Shown here in pieces: positions 52,911 through 62,011 of a DNA stretch of 64,000 nucleotides. The notes beneath the pieces were generated by a model. The model was given only the letters and a program-made list of their open reading frames with translations. It had not been told where the DNA came from and made no database searches. The translations under genes were made by a program, and so were the position numbers. This DNA is from Methanomassiliicoccus sp. (GTDB lineage: Archaea > Thermoplasmatota > Thermoplasmata > Methanomassiliicoccales > Methanomassiliicoccaceae), in the NCBI GenBank assembly GCA_033485155.1, contig JAWQJJ010000006.1, positions 113,279 to 177,278 of the forward strand, written 5' to 3'. The stretch's first letter is position 1. Each line of letters opens with the position of its first letter.

Positions 52911-52979
52911 ATCGTAAATGGACAGTAGCCAGCATGGTCGACGACCTCTTTGAGCTGAATATTCAAAAAGTCGAACAAC

Positions 52980-53435
52980 CTATGGTGGCGTTCCGAACGA
53001 ATCGACCCTCATCACCGTAATATTCACTGGGTTGCCGGTTACCTTGTATTCCAACGTCCATTGACCGACAAACTTGCCCGAATACATAGATGGGTTGAAT
53101 GACCTGACGGTGTTGACACTCTGGTTAGCTATATTTTCTTTTACAATTGAGGCAAGGATAACTCCATCTGGACTGACCGCAGAGATGTTCAAACTAGCCG
53201 TGCCTACAAACTCAGCAGTAAGCCTAATGCCGATCCAGCTGCTGTCCACATCAATATGTCTTGAAGATTCTCCGTTGGTAGTCGAGAACGAAAAGACCTC
53301 TGTGTACTTGGCATCGCTTAGAGGGGGGCCATAATATGTGCTTGCCTGGTTTGGCCCCACGAGCGACATTAATACTAGCAAGATGACGATGATCAATCCA
53401 ATGCCTAATATCGAAAACATACTCTTTTTCCACAA
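52980..53435 (-). CDS. Membrane-anchored beta-rich small protein
   Basis: 151 residues. One N-terminal helix (MFSILGIGLIIVILLVLMSLV) and an extracytoplasmic domain ending in GQWTLEYKVTGNPVNITVMRV. The same layout and the G.WTL.Y.V.G.PV.I motif recur in the gene at 58004, so the two belong to one local family. Function unknown. Stop is TAG. Confidence 0.75.
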   Translation of the reverse strand: MWKKSMFSILGIGLIIVILLVLMSLVGPNQASTYYGPPLSDAKYTEVFSFSTTNGESSRHIDVDSSWIGIRLTAEFVGTASLNISAVSPDGVILASIVKENIANQSVNTVRSFNPSMYSGKFVGQWTLEYKVTGNPVNITVMRVDSFGTPP

Positions 53436-53527
53436 ATGACTTTTCCCCCTATCTTGATTTTTTAACGATCCATTGAACGAGACCTCATATCCTTATTAAT
53501 AAAATAAAAGAGGTTTGGTCAGGCAGG

Positions 53528-54241
53528 TTAACCGACCCAAACATAGAGATTGGCGAAGTTCTGCCCTACAGATTGTCCATTGGACATGTATACGATAGAC
53601 GTGAACCCACAATATTGGTAGCCGCCGGCCGCCTTAGGTGTCGACGCACATGTCCCAAAATCGTAACTGCTCGTCCCAGATTGCTTGATATATCCATTAA
53701 ATTGGCGTACCGTATTACTGTGTCCAGTGCAAACCAATTTCTGGTTATTATAGTAGGTTTGGAACCAAATTTCACACGATGGCTGTGTTCCAAAGTTTTG
53801 GACTGCATATGGATTTAATCCAACATATGCCCAATTGTTCGAATTTAGGTCACCCAATGTTGTCCCATTGGCGGGAGCTGCTGCCGATACTACTACATTT
53901 TGTCCGTTGGAGGTTGGGCTTGACCAAGCCATATAGAGCGCTGGATTCGACCCTGTCGCCAAAGGATACTGGCTAGATCCAGAGATGTGTGCCTTGGCAG
54001 TATAGAACATGTGATGGGTCTAGAAATCATAAAAGACCATTAGGTCCGCACTCATCCCCGTGAAGCCATTATAGGAGTAATTGGACCAAGTCTCGGAGCA
54101 AAAGCTCACATATCTCGGATCTGCGTTCGTATAATCTGCAGAGACTGTTGGCGGCAAAATCATCATTAGGCTGATAGCAAAAATGCCGAGCATTACTGCT
54201 ATTTGCATACATTTTCCTTTGACCATTTTCCTATTCCCCAC
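53528..54241 (-). CDS. Secreted protein gene interrupted by one in-frame TAG
   Basis: Two pieces lie in one frame. Residues 1-73 (54241-54023) start with a signal peptide (AVMLGIFAISLMMILPPTVSA) and end MVFYDF; a TAG at 54022-54020 follows; after THHMFYTAK the second piece continues to 53528 with 160 residues of secreted, glycine/asparagine-rich beta protein that lacks a signal of its own. Either this is a recent nonsense mutation (pseudogene) or the TAG is translated, for example as pyrrolysine. The rest of the frame is clean, with no other stop or frameshift. Family unknown. Confidence 0.6.
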
Positions 54242-54458
54242 AGCTGTATCTCTACAGCTCTGGAGGTTAGATAAGTTGTTATCTATTTAGATATTGACTG
54301 AGACTTCTCCCTGCTACCAAAGACTTATCATCTGAACGTATTTCATTCCAAATTTTTCGGATTCATTTATCTGTTGCCTAATAACCACTTCTCGTCTTCT
54401 TGTACACACTTTCGCTCCCCTCCCCCCGCAACGGATGTCAAGCGGCCCTCTTCTCCGG

Positions 54459-54704
54459 ATGATTATGATGAATGATTACGTCAACGTCACCAAGGCGAAG
54501 ATCTGCCCGGCCTGCGGAGCCGTCAACCGCATCCGGTACGATTGGAGAACAATGATGGTCGAGGCCCCTTGCTCGTCATGCGGTGCCCTGGTCAAGTGGA
54601 AGCGGAAGATGCTCGGCGCCTGCGGTTCCATCCGGACGGCATTCGAGGACGATGCGCCGGAGCTCGTGACGCTCGATCAGTACGATCAGGACGGTGAGGC
54701 GTGA
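54459..54704 (+). CDS. Small zinc-ribbon protein
   Basis: 81 residues. Two CxxC knuckles (KICPACGAVNRIRYD and APCSSCGALVKW) make a complete zinc ribbon, followed by an acidic tail. Such proteins bind nucleic acid or other proteins. ATG at 54459 chosen; two more in-frame ATGs follow within nine bases. The stop overlaps a short downstream ATG (TGATG). Confidence 0.7.
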   Translation: MIMMNDYVNVTKAKICPACGAVNRIRYDWRTMMVEAPCSSCGALVKWKRKMLGACGSIRTAFEDDAPELVTLDQYDQDGEA

Positions 54705-54751
54705 TGGCGGTGCGATCGCAGCGATCGGTCCTCTCCCGCCGCGTTGAGTAA

Positions 54752-55042
54752 CCCCGGAGCGAGGTCGAGCTCCTTCGCGAAGCACAGGACCGTCTGCACA
54801 ACTTGACGAAGCTGCTGGGCGTGCTTGGTCATCATGGCCTCGAGGTCCTCGGGTACGAGGGACCTGCTCGCTACGAGCTCGGTCGCATCGTTCAATGCGA
54901 GCTGTGCGGTGACCTGGTGACGGTCGAGGACTTCGGCTTCGAACTGAGGCTCAGGAGCAAGGCCTTGGGGCCGCGGTACGGATATGTGCACAAGGATTGC
55001 TTCGAGCGAACCGTATCGCCAGCAGCGCTCATGTCGCGCTGA
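54752..55042 (+). CDS. Small metal-binding protein, possibly 5'-disrupted
   Basis: The frame from 54752 encodes a helix (SEVELLREAQDRLHNLTKLLG) and a CELCGDLV...YGYVHKDCFE metal site (CxxC...HxxC). The only usable start is the TTG at 54803 (79 residues), although coding character begins before it. An ATG at 54704, overlapping the upstream stop, is in the same frame but separated by one TAA at 54749. The gene may therefore have lost its normal start to a nonsense mutation. Confidence 0.5.
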   Translation, partial: PRSEVELLREAQDRLHNLTKLLGVLGHHGLEVLGYEGPARYELGRIVQCELCGDLVTVEDFGFELRLRSKALGPRYGYVHKDCFERTVSPAALMSR

Positions 55043-55128
55043 TGCCGCCGCTGTCGAGTTTATACGGCATTGGTTTTGTTGATACTCCAAGTCATTCCTA
55101 TATACACGTCGATGAGCTAGCTAGACCG

Positions 55129-55491
55129 ATGCGGAAACTGGACTCTCGCCAGGGGATATTTGGCCTGATATTAGCGCTTCTCTTGGTAGTGTTGTTGGTA
55201 ATATTTGTAGTAATCATGGTGCTCGCCGTCCTCTATGGCTTTGCCCTTTTCCTGGTTTATTTTCCGTGGCTGTTCGTCCTCATCATCGTATTCCTCTTGA
55301 TCTGGTGGGTTTTTCGGACCGCGTTCGGTTGGCCTCACCGGCGTTACTACTACAATTACTATCAATACCCGTATGCTCCGCGTACGTCCAGCCGCACTCC
55401 CGAAGAGGTGCTGGATCAAAGATACGCTCGCGGAGAGATCAGCAGGGATGAGTATCTTAGGATGAGAGAGGACATGAGAATGGGCAGATAG
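55129..55491 (+). CDS. SHOCT-domain membrane protein
   Basis: About 120 residues from the ATG at 55129. Two adjacent membrane helices (FGLILALLLVVLLVIFVVIMVL and FLVYFPWLFVLIIVFLLIWWVF), a tyrosine-rich loop, and a C-terminal SHOCT motif (EEVLDQRYARGEISRDEYLRMRED). The TATA-like cctatata (55097-55104) is about 27 bases upstream, suggesting a leaderless message. SHOCT modules are oligomerisation motifs of unknown biochemical role. Confidence 0.8.
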   Translation: MRKLDSRQGIFGLILALLLVVLLVIFVVIMVLAVLYGFALFLVYFPWLFVLIIVFLLIWWVFRTAFGWPHRRYYYNYYQYPYAPRTSSRTPEEVLDQRYARGEISRDEYLRMREDMRMGR

Positions 55492-55524
55492 AGCTTGGAT
55501 GTCCTAAACTTCTTCTAAAATGGG

Positions 55525-55618
55525 CTGGCCGGTCGCTCTCCTGCTATCGCTCGTTGACTAGGAAGCCCGCCTCGTCGAGGACCCAATAGCTTTCTCGAAT
55601 GAATCGATGTCGCGCAGC
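55525..55618 (-). pseudogene. Decayed fragment of the zinc-ribbon gene at 58880
   Basis: The minus strand reads ...YWVLDEAGFLVNE..., matching HWVLDEAGFPVNE of the 58880-59180 gene, and the DNA around gaagcccgcctcgtcgag is shared almost base for base. Stops and missing cysteine codons show it is dead. Fragment boundaries are approximate. Confidence 0.65.
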
Positions 55619-55676
55619 TGGAGCCCCTTAGTTCTTCGCCTCAGTCTTCGAGATGAAAAAGGGAAATGAAAGAGGT

Positions 55677-56642
55677 TTACAAATTGACTGTGACGGTGTT
55701 GACGTAATCGTCATAGAGCAGCTTGGTCGGGGTCGAGCTCTGGGAGACCTCAAAATTCACCTGAATGATGGCCGAGGCTCCGGACTGCATGTCGTCCGGC
55801 ATCATCGGGGAAACGGAGTAGGTGATGTCATGGGTCTGTCCGTCAGAGGTCTCCAGCTTGAAGTAGGAGCCGTATAGTGTCAGCGTGGTGGCCAGATCGT
55901 TCTTCAAAATCAGGGTTACCTGCACATACTTGTTGCCAGCAGCCGGGAGAATGTATGGGCTGTAGACGAGAGGATCCGTATGGGTAACCCTGGAGATCTC
56001 GGCGAACTGCGGATAGGACAGGTCGATGATGCTCGAGGTGACCGGGACGATGATGCTGTCGGTATGATCATCAAACTTAAGCGATGTGGGAGTGACACCG
56101 ACTGGGATCTCGAAGGCGCAGTAAATGGCGGTCGACTTGGCGTGATCGAGTCTCAGCGCGGTGAAGGTGTCGCCCTTCCATGAAGTGGTGTAGTTCTTGC
56201 CATCCGAGCAGGTCAGAGTCAGGTACAGCGCGGACACGAGCGTCGACGTTGCGCCATTGTTGGTGATGTTGGCGTAGGCCATGACGATGATATTGCCATC
56301 AGCAGCCTGATCCATCATGTCGGCAGAGTGATGTCCCCTGATCCTCGATACCGTCATGGCGAGCTGAGAGTTGCTAGCAGTGTTGTCGCTCGATCCATTG
56401 TTTTTGTCAGTGGCCTTGGTGTTTCCCCCCAATGAGGCCGCGACTGCTGCGATGAGCAGGACGACCACTGCGGCGACCACCCCAATGATAAGCAACTTCT
56501 TGTTACTCTTCTTGGCTGGTGGATAATACGCTGGAGCCGGCTGGTGTACCGGCGGTTGTGGTGAAGCATTCAAGCTCGCTCCGCAGCTCGGACAGAATTC
56601 TGCGCCTGGCTTTGTGAGCGCACCACATTTAGAGCATGTCAA
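55677..56642 (-). CDS. Zinc-ribbon membrane protein with C-terminal beta domain
   Basis: About 321 residues from a TTG at 56642 giving MTCSKCG; the long frame adds 16 residues with no ribbon. N-terminal ribbon CSKCG...FCPSCGASL, a proline-rich linker, one membrane helix (LLIIGVVAAVVVLLIAAVAA), then an Ig-like beta region (about 110-321) resembling DUF4352-type domains (QVTLILKNDLATTLTLYG). This layout is common in Thermoplasmatota surface or envelope proteins. Function unknown. Confidence 0.75.
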   Translation of the reverse strand: MTCSKCGALTKPGAEFCPSCGASLNASPQPPVHQPAPAYYPPAKKSNKKLLIIGVVAAVVVLLIAAVAASLGGNTKATDKNNGSSDNTASNSQLAMTVSRIRGHHSADMMDQAADGNIIVMAYANITNNGATSTLVSALYLTLTCSDGKNYTTSWKGDTFTALRLDHAKSTAIYCAFEIPVGVTPTSLKFDDHTDSIIVPVTSSIIDLSYPQFAEISRVTHTDPLVYSPYILPAAGNKYVQVTLILKNDLATTLTLYGSYFKLETSDGQTHDITYSVSPMMPDDMQSGASAIIQVNFEVSQSSTPTKLLYDDYVNTVTVNL

Positions 56643-56690
56643 ATCTTGTTCCCCCCATAATTTAGTTCCAGAGATTATTGTAATTATCAA

Positions 56691-57063
56691 AAATATAACT
56701 ATGGAAATAACGGGGCTCGATATACGGCGCCCTACGCACGCCGAGTTGCCTTATTCCCTTGATAACGTTGAGCTAACGATTATGAACGGGCTTGGAGATT
56801 TTCTTCCGACAGTAGCCCTTGTACAGTAAACAATACCATGGGGGTCACACCGCCTCCATGGGGGCTACCTATCGCTTTTATTCCTCGCCCTTGCGGTTCG
56901 CGATGGTGCTGTCACACGATGGTTAACGGAACGGGAAACAATAACGGCCCCTTGGAGCATGACGTATCATTCATAACTCAGGTCTTTGTTATGGTGCAGT
57001 TTTCTCTATCCAATATTAGATAACTATAAGCACTTCGAAGGAGTCCTTATTATTGTGGGGGAG
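56691..57063. other. Intergenic region with a second zinc-ribbon gene fragment
   Basis: Bases 56879-56942 (tattcctcgcccttgcggttcgcga...gggaaacaat) match the 3' end of the decayed zinc-ribbon gene at 58880. The rest shows no gene. The fragment is from the opposite end of that gene to the one at 55525, and the order is not that of a single gene split by an insertion. Confidence 0.5.
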
Positions 57064-57873
57064 ATGGAGAATCCAGAAAAAGAAATAATAAATTATTTTA
57101 AATCTCCAATATATACAGCAGCTATTGCTACTAAGGAGGATTTTTCGGAGATATCTAAACTCATAAATGACTATGTGATTAGCGGAGACGACCGGAGTGA
57201 AGCTATTTACAAGCGAACAGAGGAAGAATTGGAATTCAGCATATCCAATGGACTATTCGTCAAGATTGAAGACGACAATAGTAAGATAGTGGCAATAATT
57301 GGCGCTTACCCTGTATCGTATATGGAGGGGTCGATTGAGCACAATCTCGTGGAGATAGGTACGCTGGTTTCCATTCTTCAAGAGAAATCGTCCAATACGA
57401 GTATGGGGGCCCCTCGATACTGGCTATTCGATTTCTTAATCAAATCAGCAGTTATAAACGTCCTCAGCTTAGAGAGAAAGAAGATGAGCATAAAGGGGAA
57501 AAGACAGGATTTGGTTTTTGAAAGGCTGATATGTAATATCCAGGCCCCATTAGTAAAGCATAAAGAAAGGCTCACCTCGGAGGAACTGGGGTGGGAAATG
57601 CTGGAAGTTGCGGAAATACACGGTCTCAATCAGATCTGTTCAACCACAGTTTCGGATGAGGAGAAGGCCGGCCGTGAGAAGAATGAGAATAAGACTGAGA
57701 AGGAAGTTTTTACGGGCAAGGAAAAAAACTATTTTCAATTCCAAGCGCGATTAATTCCGGAATATGCCAATTACTTATCTGATTGCATAAAAAATGGTGC
57801 CATCAGGGGAGGGAGCTATGACGATCCAGCTAATGAAAAAAAAGCACAGAGACATCGTCAAAGCAAAAATTAA
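57064..57873 (+). CDS. GNAT-like protein, AT-rich (probably acquired)
   Basis: 269 residues from ATG 57064 (gtgggggag upstream). The first 100 residues resemble a GNAT N-terminal half (TAAIATKEDFSEISKLINDYV, FVKIEDDNSKIVAIIGAYPV, LVEIGTLVS); no clear acetyl-CoA loop follows, and the C-terminal part is lysine/glutamate-rich. Codon use is markedly A/T-richer than the core genes, pointing to recent transfer. Assignment is tentative. Confidence 0.55.
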   Translation: MENPEKEIINYFKSPIYTAAIATKEDFSEISKLINDYVISGDDRSEAIYKRTEEELEFSISNGLFVKIEDDNSKIVAIIGAYPVSYMEGSIEHNLVEIGTLVSILQEKSSNTSMGAPRYWLFDFLIKSAVINVLSLERKKMSIKGKRQDLVFERLICNIQAPLVKHKERLTSEELGWEMLEVAEIHGLNQICSTTVSDEEKAGREKNENKTEKEVFTGKEKNYFQFQARLIPEYANYLSDCIKNGAIRGGSYDDPANEKKAQRHRQSKN

Positions 57874-57922
57874 ATTCGAACCACGAGTGATTGAGTTCAT
57901 TCAGGATCATGAAAAAAAGTAA
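57818..57922 (+). CDS. Small basic ORF overlapping the GNAT-like gene
   Basis: 34 codons (MTIQLMKKKHRDIVKAKI...) in another frame over the last 56 bases of the upstream gene. The ATG at 57818 has a strong ribosome site (aggggaggga) just before it. It looks like a deliberately translated microprotein, but size alone cannot exclude chance. Confidence 0.35.
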   Translation: MTIQLMKKKHRDIVKAKIKFEPRVIEFIQDHEKK

Positions 57923-58003
57923 TTGAAAAACCTTATAATTCGAAGAGTAATGGTGGTCACTCCTCCCCCTTCCTGTTCGTAACTATGCCAACTGGTCAAT
58001 GAC

Positions 58004-58513
58004 TCATAGATCTGGGAGTTGGGCTTCCACGATGTAGATCTTCACCGGCCCGCCTTGGACATCATAATGGAGTGTCCAGTTCCCTGACGTCTGGTTGTCC
58101 AACACTGTGGTTGCCCCAAAGAGGTTCTCACTATTCACATGAAACGGACCGGAATACATGAATGGCAGCGCCGTCCCGTTGACAATGGTCGCCCCGGCTG
58201 GATTGTCAGGAGGAGTTTCGGTGTAGATCACATCGGCTCCACTGATGCCCTGAACATAGATCCCGATAGCATTCCAATTACCATCGACAGTGAAGTTGAC
58301 GCTACCCACCATGTTCTTCACCATCAGTTCCTGTACGACGACATAAGAACCGTTACTGTTTGGGCCATAAAAATGGAATAAGGTGTCGTCCAGAGATGTG
58401 TCGGACCCGCTAGATGCATTAGATAGCGACGATATCGAAACAAATACGATCACAAGGAATACGATCGTCACCGCTTCCAAGATTGCCAGTACTTTGAACA
58501 TCTCGTTGTTCAT
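58004..58513 (-). CDS. Membrane-anchored beta-rich small protein
   Basis: 169 residues. N-terminal helix (VTIVFLVIVFVSISSL) and an extracytoplasmic domain ending SGNWTLHYDVQGGPVKIYIVEA, the same fold pattern as the gene at 52980. Nonfunctional in no visible way; function unknown. Confidence 0.75.
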   Translation of the reverse strand: MNNEMFKVLAILEAVTIVFLVIVFVSISSLSNASSGSDTSLDDTLFHFYGPNSNGSYVVVQELMVKNMVGSVNFTVDGNWNAIGIYVQGISGADVIYTETPPDNPAGATIVNGTALPFMYSGPFHVNSENLFGATTVLDNQTSGNWTLHYDVQGGPVKIYIVEAQLPDL

Positions 58514-58606
58514 CTCCCCACCTGTAAGTTTACATCAATCTTAGATTATAATAATGCTATCGGTGATTCCGAGTCTTGAGTATCATTCTCAACGGCGCGA
58601 CACGAC

Positions 58607-58816
58607 CTACGGCCTATCGGCCAGGTAAGCATCAATGTGGACGAAGGCGCCCTTGACCGCTATGGCCAGACCGAGCAACAGAAAGAAAGCGGGCCAATAT
58701 TGGCGAGTAATATCATCTTCGAACGGCTCAGCCCATAATAGGAGCTGATAGCCAAAGAAGGCTATAATTAATCCGCCAAGCACTGAGCCTATAACGACAC
58801 TTCTAGTTCTGTCCAA
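58607..58816 (-). CDS. Two-helix membrane protein
   Basis: 69 residues, two membrane helices (VIGSVLGGLIIAFFGYQLLLW, WPAFFLLLGLAIAVKGAFV) around a short charged loop. No family recognised. Stop is TAG. Confidence 0.65.
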   Translation of the reverse strand: MDRTRSVVIGSVLGGLIIAFFGYQLLLWAEPFEDDITRQYWPAFFLLLGLAIAVKGAFVHIDAYLADRP

Positions 58817-58879
58817 GTCCCCACCAACGACCTCAATATCGTTTCATTGGCATATTATTTGCCATTGAATTTCAGAAGA

Positions 58880-59180
58880 CTATTCCTCGCCCTTCCGGTT
58901 CGCGACCACGGCACCGCACTTCGGGCACCGGTGGGGGAAACAATCGTCCGCCCGGTTCGCGGTCGATCTCATGGGGCCGGCCCAGTTGCACTGTGTACAA
59001 TATGCCGGCCGGTCGCTCCTGTCCCAGATCTCGTTGACCGGGAAGCCCGCCTCGTCGAGAACCCAATGCCTTCCTCGGACGTATCGACGGCAACAGATAG
59101 GGCATCTTTACCTCTTGCCCTCGATCCTCGAACTGCAGCTGCTCGATGACCGCTTGGCACTGGTGGCGGGAAGAGGCCAT
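58880..59180 (-). pseudogene. Frameshifted zinc-ribbon protein gene
   Basis: The first 25 codons (MASSRHQCQAVIEQLQF...) run in one frame to GTAAAG; the remaining part reads in another frame as CPICCRRYVRGRHWVLDEAG...YCTQCNWAGPM...HRCPKCGAVVANRKGEE, ending in TAG at 58880-58882. Three cysteine pairs of a zinc ribbon are intact. One extra base near the frame change (59105 region) would explain both halves. Two smaller fragments of the same gene lie at 55525 and 56879, so this is a family in decay. Confidence 0.7.
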
Positions 59181-59240
59181 AGAAGAGGAACTACCGATTA
59201 TTGTATTGACATATTGCTTTCTATTGACGCTACATCATAA

Positions 59241-60278
59241 TTAGATGGGTTCACTCACGACTTTGACCAAGAGCAAAGAAACCAACTTATCCAGTTCACC
59301 CTTCAAAGGAAAAATATCATCCAATGAGTTGGGGTCTGGTTTCCCTTTACTCCTCTTCCCATAATAATTACCATGGACTATGAGATCTCGGAGATCAATC
59401 ATCTTCTGTAGATTTTTAGGGGCAGTTAGGTGATAATGCATAATCATGTTCTCAATCTTACTCTTGAATGTTGGGCGATTGAATTCTCTTATCTTTTTCT
59501 TCAACATCTTCTCAATCTGTTCCTTCTCTGGACCATCACCAATCATTGCTGGCAAGCACTCATCAAATCTCTTTAAGAACTCTTCAAACTTGTCTTCGCC
59601 CATTACGCTTGAGATTCCGATTATTCCCTTTCTTTCGGCAATTTCTGAATAGGTCTCAACTAAGCATTCTAGAGCTGAAAACTCTATCAGATAGTGGACC
59701 TGCTCAAATGTTGAGTTGAAACTTGAGAAAAAGATGTCCTTAATCACTGGTATGTTTCTTTTTACTTCAGGATCTATAGCCGACGAGGCATAGATTGGAT
59801 ATGTCTTCAATAAAAATTGCTGGAGTGTGCCATCGCTGAAAAGATAATCCGGGCGAAGTTTACATCGATCATGCAGTAATAATTTTCCTACTCCATGCCC
59901 ACATATGAATTTTCCATCTTCGTACAGGTCTATTTTGATTGGATAATGTTTTTCCAGCTCTGCCACATCCAATAGGGCGATTAAAGGATCAAGGGTTTTC
60001 GCCGTAAAGGCATCCAGTGATTGATTCGTGTCTATCTCTTGTTCAGTTGTTATCTCAATCCAGCCGGTTTCATATGAGTCATGGTTGTGAAATGCTTCCC
60101 TTGCTAATTCCTTTGGCATATTGGCTGTGATTATCTGAATGAGATTGCCTTCTGAATCCTTAAATTCAAAAATTATGCCATCGGGCACATTTCTTTGAAT
60201 CTCATCATGCATTGCCAAATTCAGGATTGTGGCCACTACTTTTCGCGTCAATTGATGCCCATTTAGGAATAGAATCAA
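59241..60278 (-). CDS. HEPN-like protein, AT-rich
   Basis: 345 residues in the longest frame (an internal ATG at 60212 is a plausible start). The C-terminal helical third has a RDLIVHG motif (R297, H302), the RxxxxH signature of HEPN domains, which occur in abortive-infection RNases such as ApeA-like proteins. The N-terminal 200 residues resemble the ApeA N-terminal beta region only loosely. A/T-rich codon use suggests transfer. It stands alone; no antitoxin or nucleotidyltransferase partner is adjacent. Confidence 0.6.
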   Translation of the reverse strand: MILFLNGHQLTRKVVATILNLAMHDEIQRNVPDGIIFEFKDSEGNLIQIITANMPKELAREAFHNHDSYETGWIEITTEQEIDTNQSLDAFTAKTLDPLIALLDVAELEKHYPIKIDLYEDGKFICGHGVGKLLLHDRCKLRPDYLFSDGTLQQFLLKTYPIYASSAIDPEVKRNIPVIKDIFFSSFNSTFEQVHYLIEFSALECLVETYSEIAERKGIIGISSVMGEDKFEEFLKRFDECLPAMIGDGPEKEQIEKMLKKKIREFNRPTFKSKIENMIMHYHLTAPKNLQKMIDLRDLIVHGNYYGKRSKGKPDPNSLDDIFPLKGELDKLVSLLLVKVVSEPI

Positions 60279-60477
60279 GAGTAAAACATCTTGTTGCTTC
60301 CCTTGCGATTATTAATGTTCATTTAGTTTTCAACATCAAGCCTCGGCGATTCCTTTCGAGCCAGACATCATTATTAAAATTGTTAAATTTCCACCGGAGA
60401 CGAGGGTGTTCTTTCGGTCACCTCCCCCCACAAACGACCTCTATCTTCTGCCATTTTCATATCCTTGGTATCGGAAC

Positions 60478-60771
60478 ATGGACAATGATACACTAGACTG
60501 TCTAGCCAGGAGGCTCGGCCTCGTTTATGACGAGAGCCTCAGGGGCGGCAAGTGGTGCGATAGCAACACGTGCTCGTTGAAGAGGACCGACGGCACTTGT
60601 GATTGCAGCAATCACATCAAGGATGTTATCGATATGGTCTGGGAAGCCAAGGCCGGCCACCCTGAGCGCCTGGATGCTTACGTCGCAAAGGCAATGGACC
60701 ATCAGGCGCGAATAGAATGGGCATCGCATTCGCAACCACTTACGCGTCCGAATAAATGCCGCATGCCCTAG
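60478..60771 (+). CDS. Small cysteine-containing hypothetical protein
   Basis: 97 residues from ATG 60478. It has a WCDSNTCSLKRTDGTCDCSNH cluster of four cysteines and a histidine, likely a metal or disulfide site, then a helix with MVWEAKAGHPERLDAYVAKAM. No family recognised. Confidence 0.55.
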   Translation: MDNDTLDCLARRLGLVYDESLRGGKWCDSNTCSLKRTDGTCDCSNHIKDVIDMVWEAKAGHPERLDAYVAKAMDHQARIEWASHSQPLTRPNKCRMP

Positions 60772-60904
60772 CCTCGATCACTAACTGCCCGCCATTGTAG
60801 AGAGGGCTGATTGATGGGTGGTGGGCAGCAACCACGGGTGTTCGTAGTTGCCAGCTGGAGACGGCTCACTCTTCAGCCTACCGACCTACAGCTCATCGGA
60901 TTTC

Positions 60905-62011
60905 TCAGTCATGGACACCTCGCGAACTTTGACCTGGACTCTTTTCCATACCACTTTTCGGACCGGTCTTGATGCCAGATAAGTAACGGCCGTACGGAAG
61001 ACGGCCAAGAATGTAGATGATGAGCACGCTGATGGCCACGACCCCAGGCATCATCAGAATGTAGAAGAGCGCGTCTTCGACCCCTAAGCCCATTGTGTAA
61101 AGAGGCTTGGTCACGATGGATATAGCAAGCATATGCACCAGATAGATGCCGTATGAATACAGACCGACGGTCCTGATCATCCTAGCTGGCATGCCTGCAT
61201 GATCCTTGAGCCATAAAGAGAGGCGGTACAGTGAAATGCTCATCAGAGCGACGAATGGCAACAGGAAGACCGACCATATAAATCCGGAAGGGAAGAACTG
61301 CAAGACCAGTGCCAGGAGTAAGGCGAGCACAGCTACGATCCATTGGTTCGCTTTCCCCATAGCGATTTTCACTTCATCTCTGTGCCTGCTGAGATACATT
61401 CCAGCGGTAAAGAAGACCAGATACGGCAGGCATATCAGCCTCATCATCAAGTTCGCATAGTAATACGAGACGCCGAAGTATCCGCCCATGGAGTTGATAA
61501 ATGCACCCTCGATCACGGCATACCATAGCAGGTAGATTGCCAGAGGAATAATGAGTAAGAGGATTTCGTCATTGGTCCTTTCCAGGCGCTTGTAGAACCT
61601 AACCAGATATGGGAACAGGAGGTAAAGCTGGATGATCACTGCCACGAACCACAGTGCCCTCGTTCCGCTGAAAAGTATAAACGAGATTAACTGGTCATTG
61701 ATTGAACGTTGATCCATGAAGAACCAGTTGAAAATCGCATAAACGAACGCGAAGAAGATGTATGGTAAAAGGATAGTTTTTAACCGCCGCCCATAGAACC
61801 GCTTGGGATCAAGCTTGCCGAAATATCTTAATCCAAGGATATAGCCAGAGATCAGCAGGAAAAGAGGCACACCAAAATCTGCCAGATGGGTTAGGTAGTT
61901 CGCGATCGGCGTTATGATGTTTGGATGATCTATGACAAGTGCGAAACCCATCACATGTATGGTGACGATAGCTATGATGGCGAATCCTCGCATGTAATCC
62001 AATTCGTTCAT
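60905..62011 (-). CDS. Acyltransferase family 3 membrane protein
   Basis: 368 residues with ten predicted helices. N-terminal ELDYMRGFAIIAIVTIHV has the R and H of the OafA/AT3 active site; PLFLLISGYILGLRYF and KRFYGRRLKTILLPYIFF are the further family blocks. It transfers acyl groups, usually to surface glycans. Being alone among surface-protein genes suggests cell-envelope modification. Confidence 0.87.
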   Translation of the reverse strand: MNELDYMRGFAIIAIVTIHVMGFALVIDHPNIITPIANYLTHLADFGVPLFLLISGYILGLRYFGKLDPKRFYGRRLKTILLPYIFFAFVYAIFNWFFMDQRSINDQLISFILFSGTRALWFVAVIIQLYLLFPYLVRFYKRLERTNDEILLLIIPLAIYLLWYAVIEGAFINSMGGYFGVSYYYANLMMRLICLPYLVFFTAGMYLSRHRDEVKIAMGKANQWIVAVLALLLALVLQFFPSGFIWSVFLLPFVALMSISLYRLSLWLKDHAGMPARMIRTVGLYSYGIYLVHMLAISIVTKPLYTMGLGVEDALFYILMMPGVVAISVLIIYILGRLPYGRYLSGIKTGPKSGMEKSPGQSSRGVHD

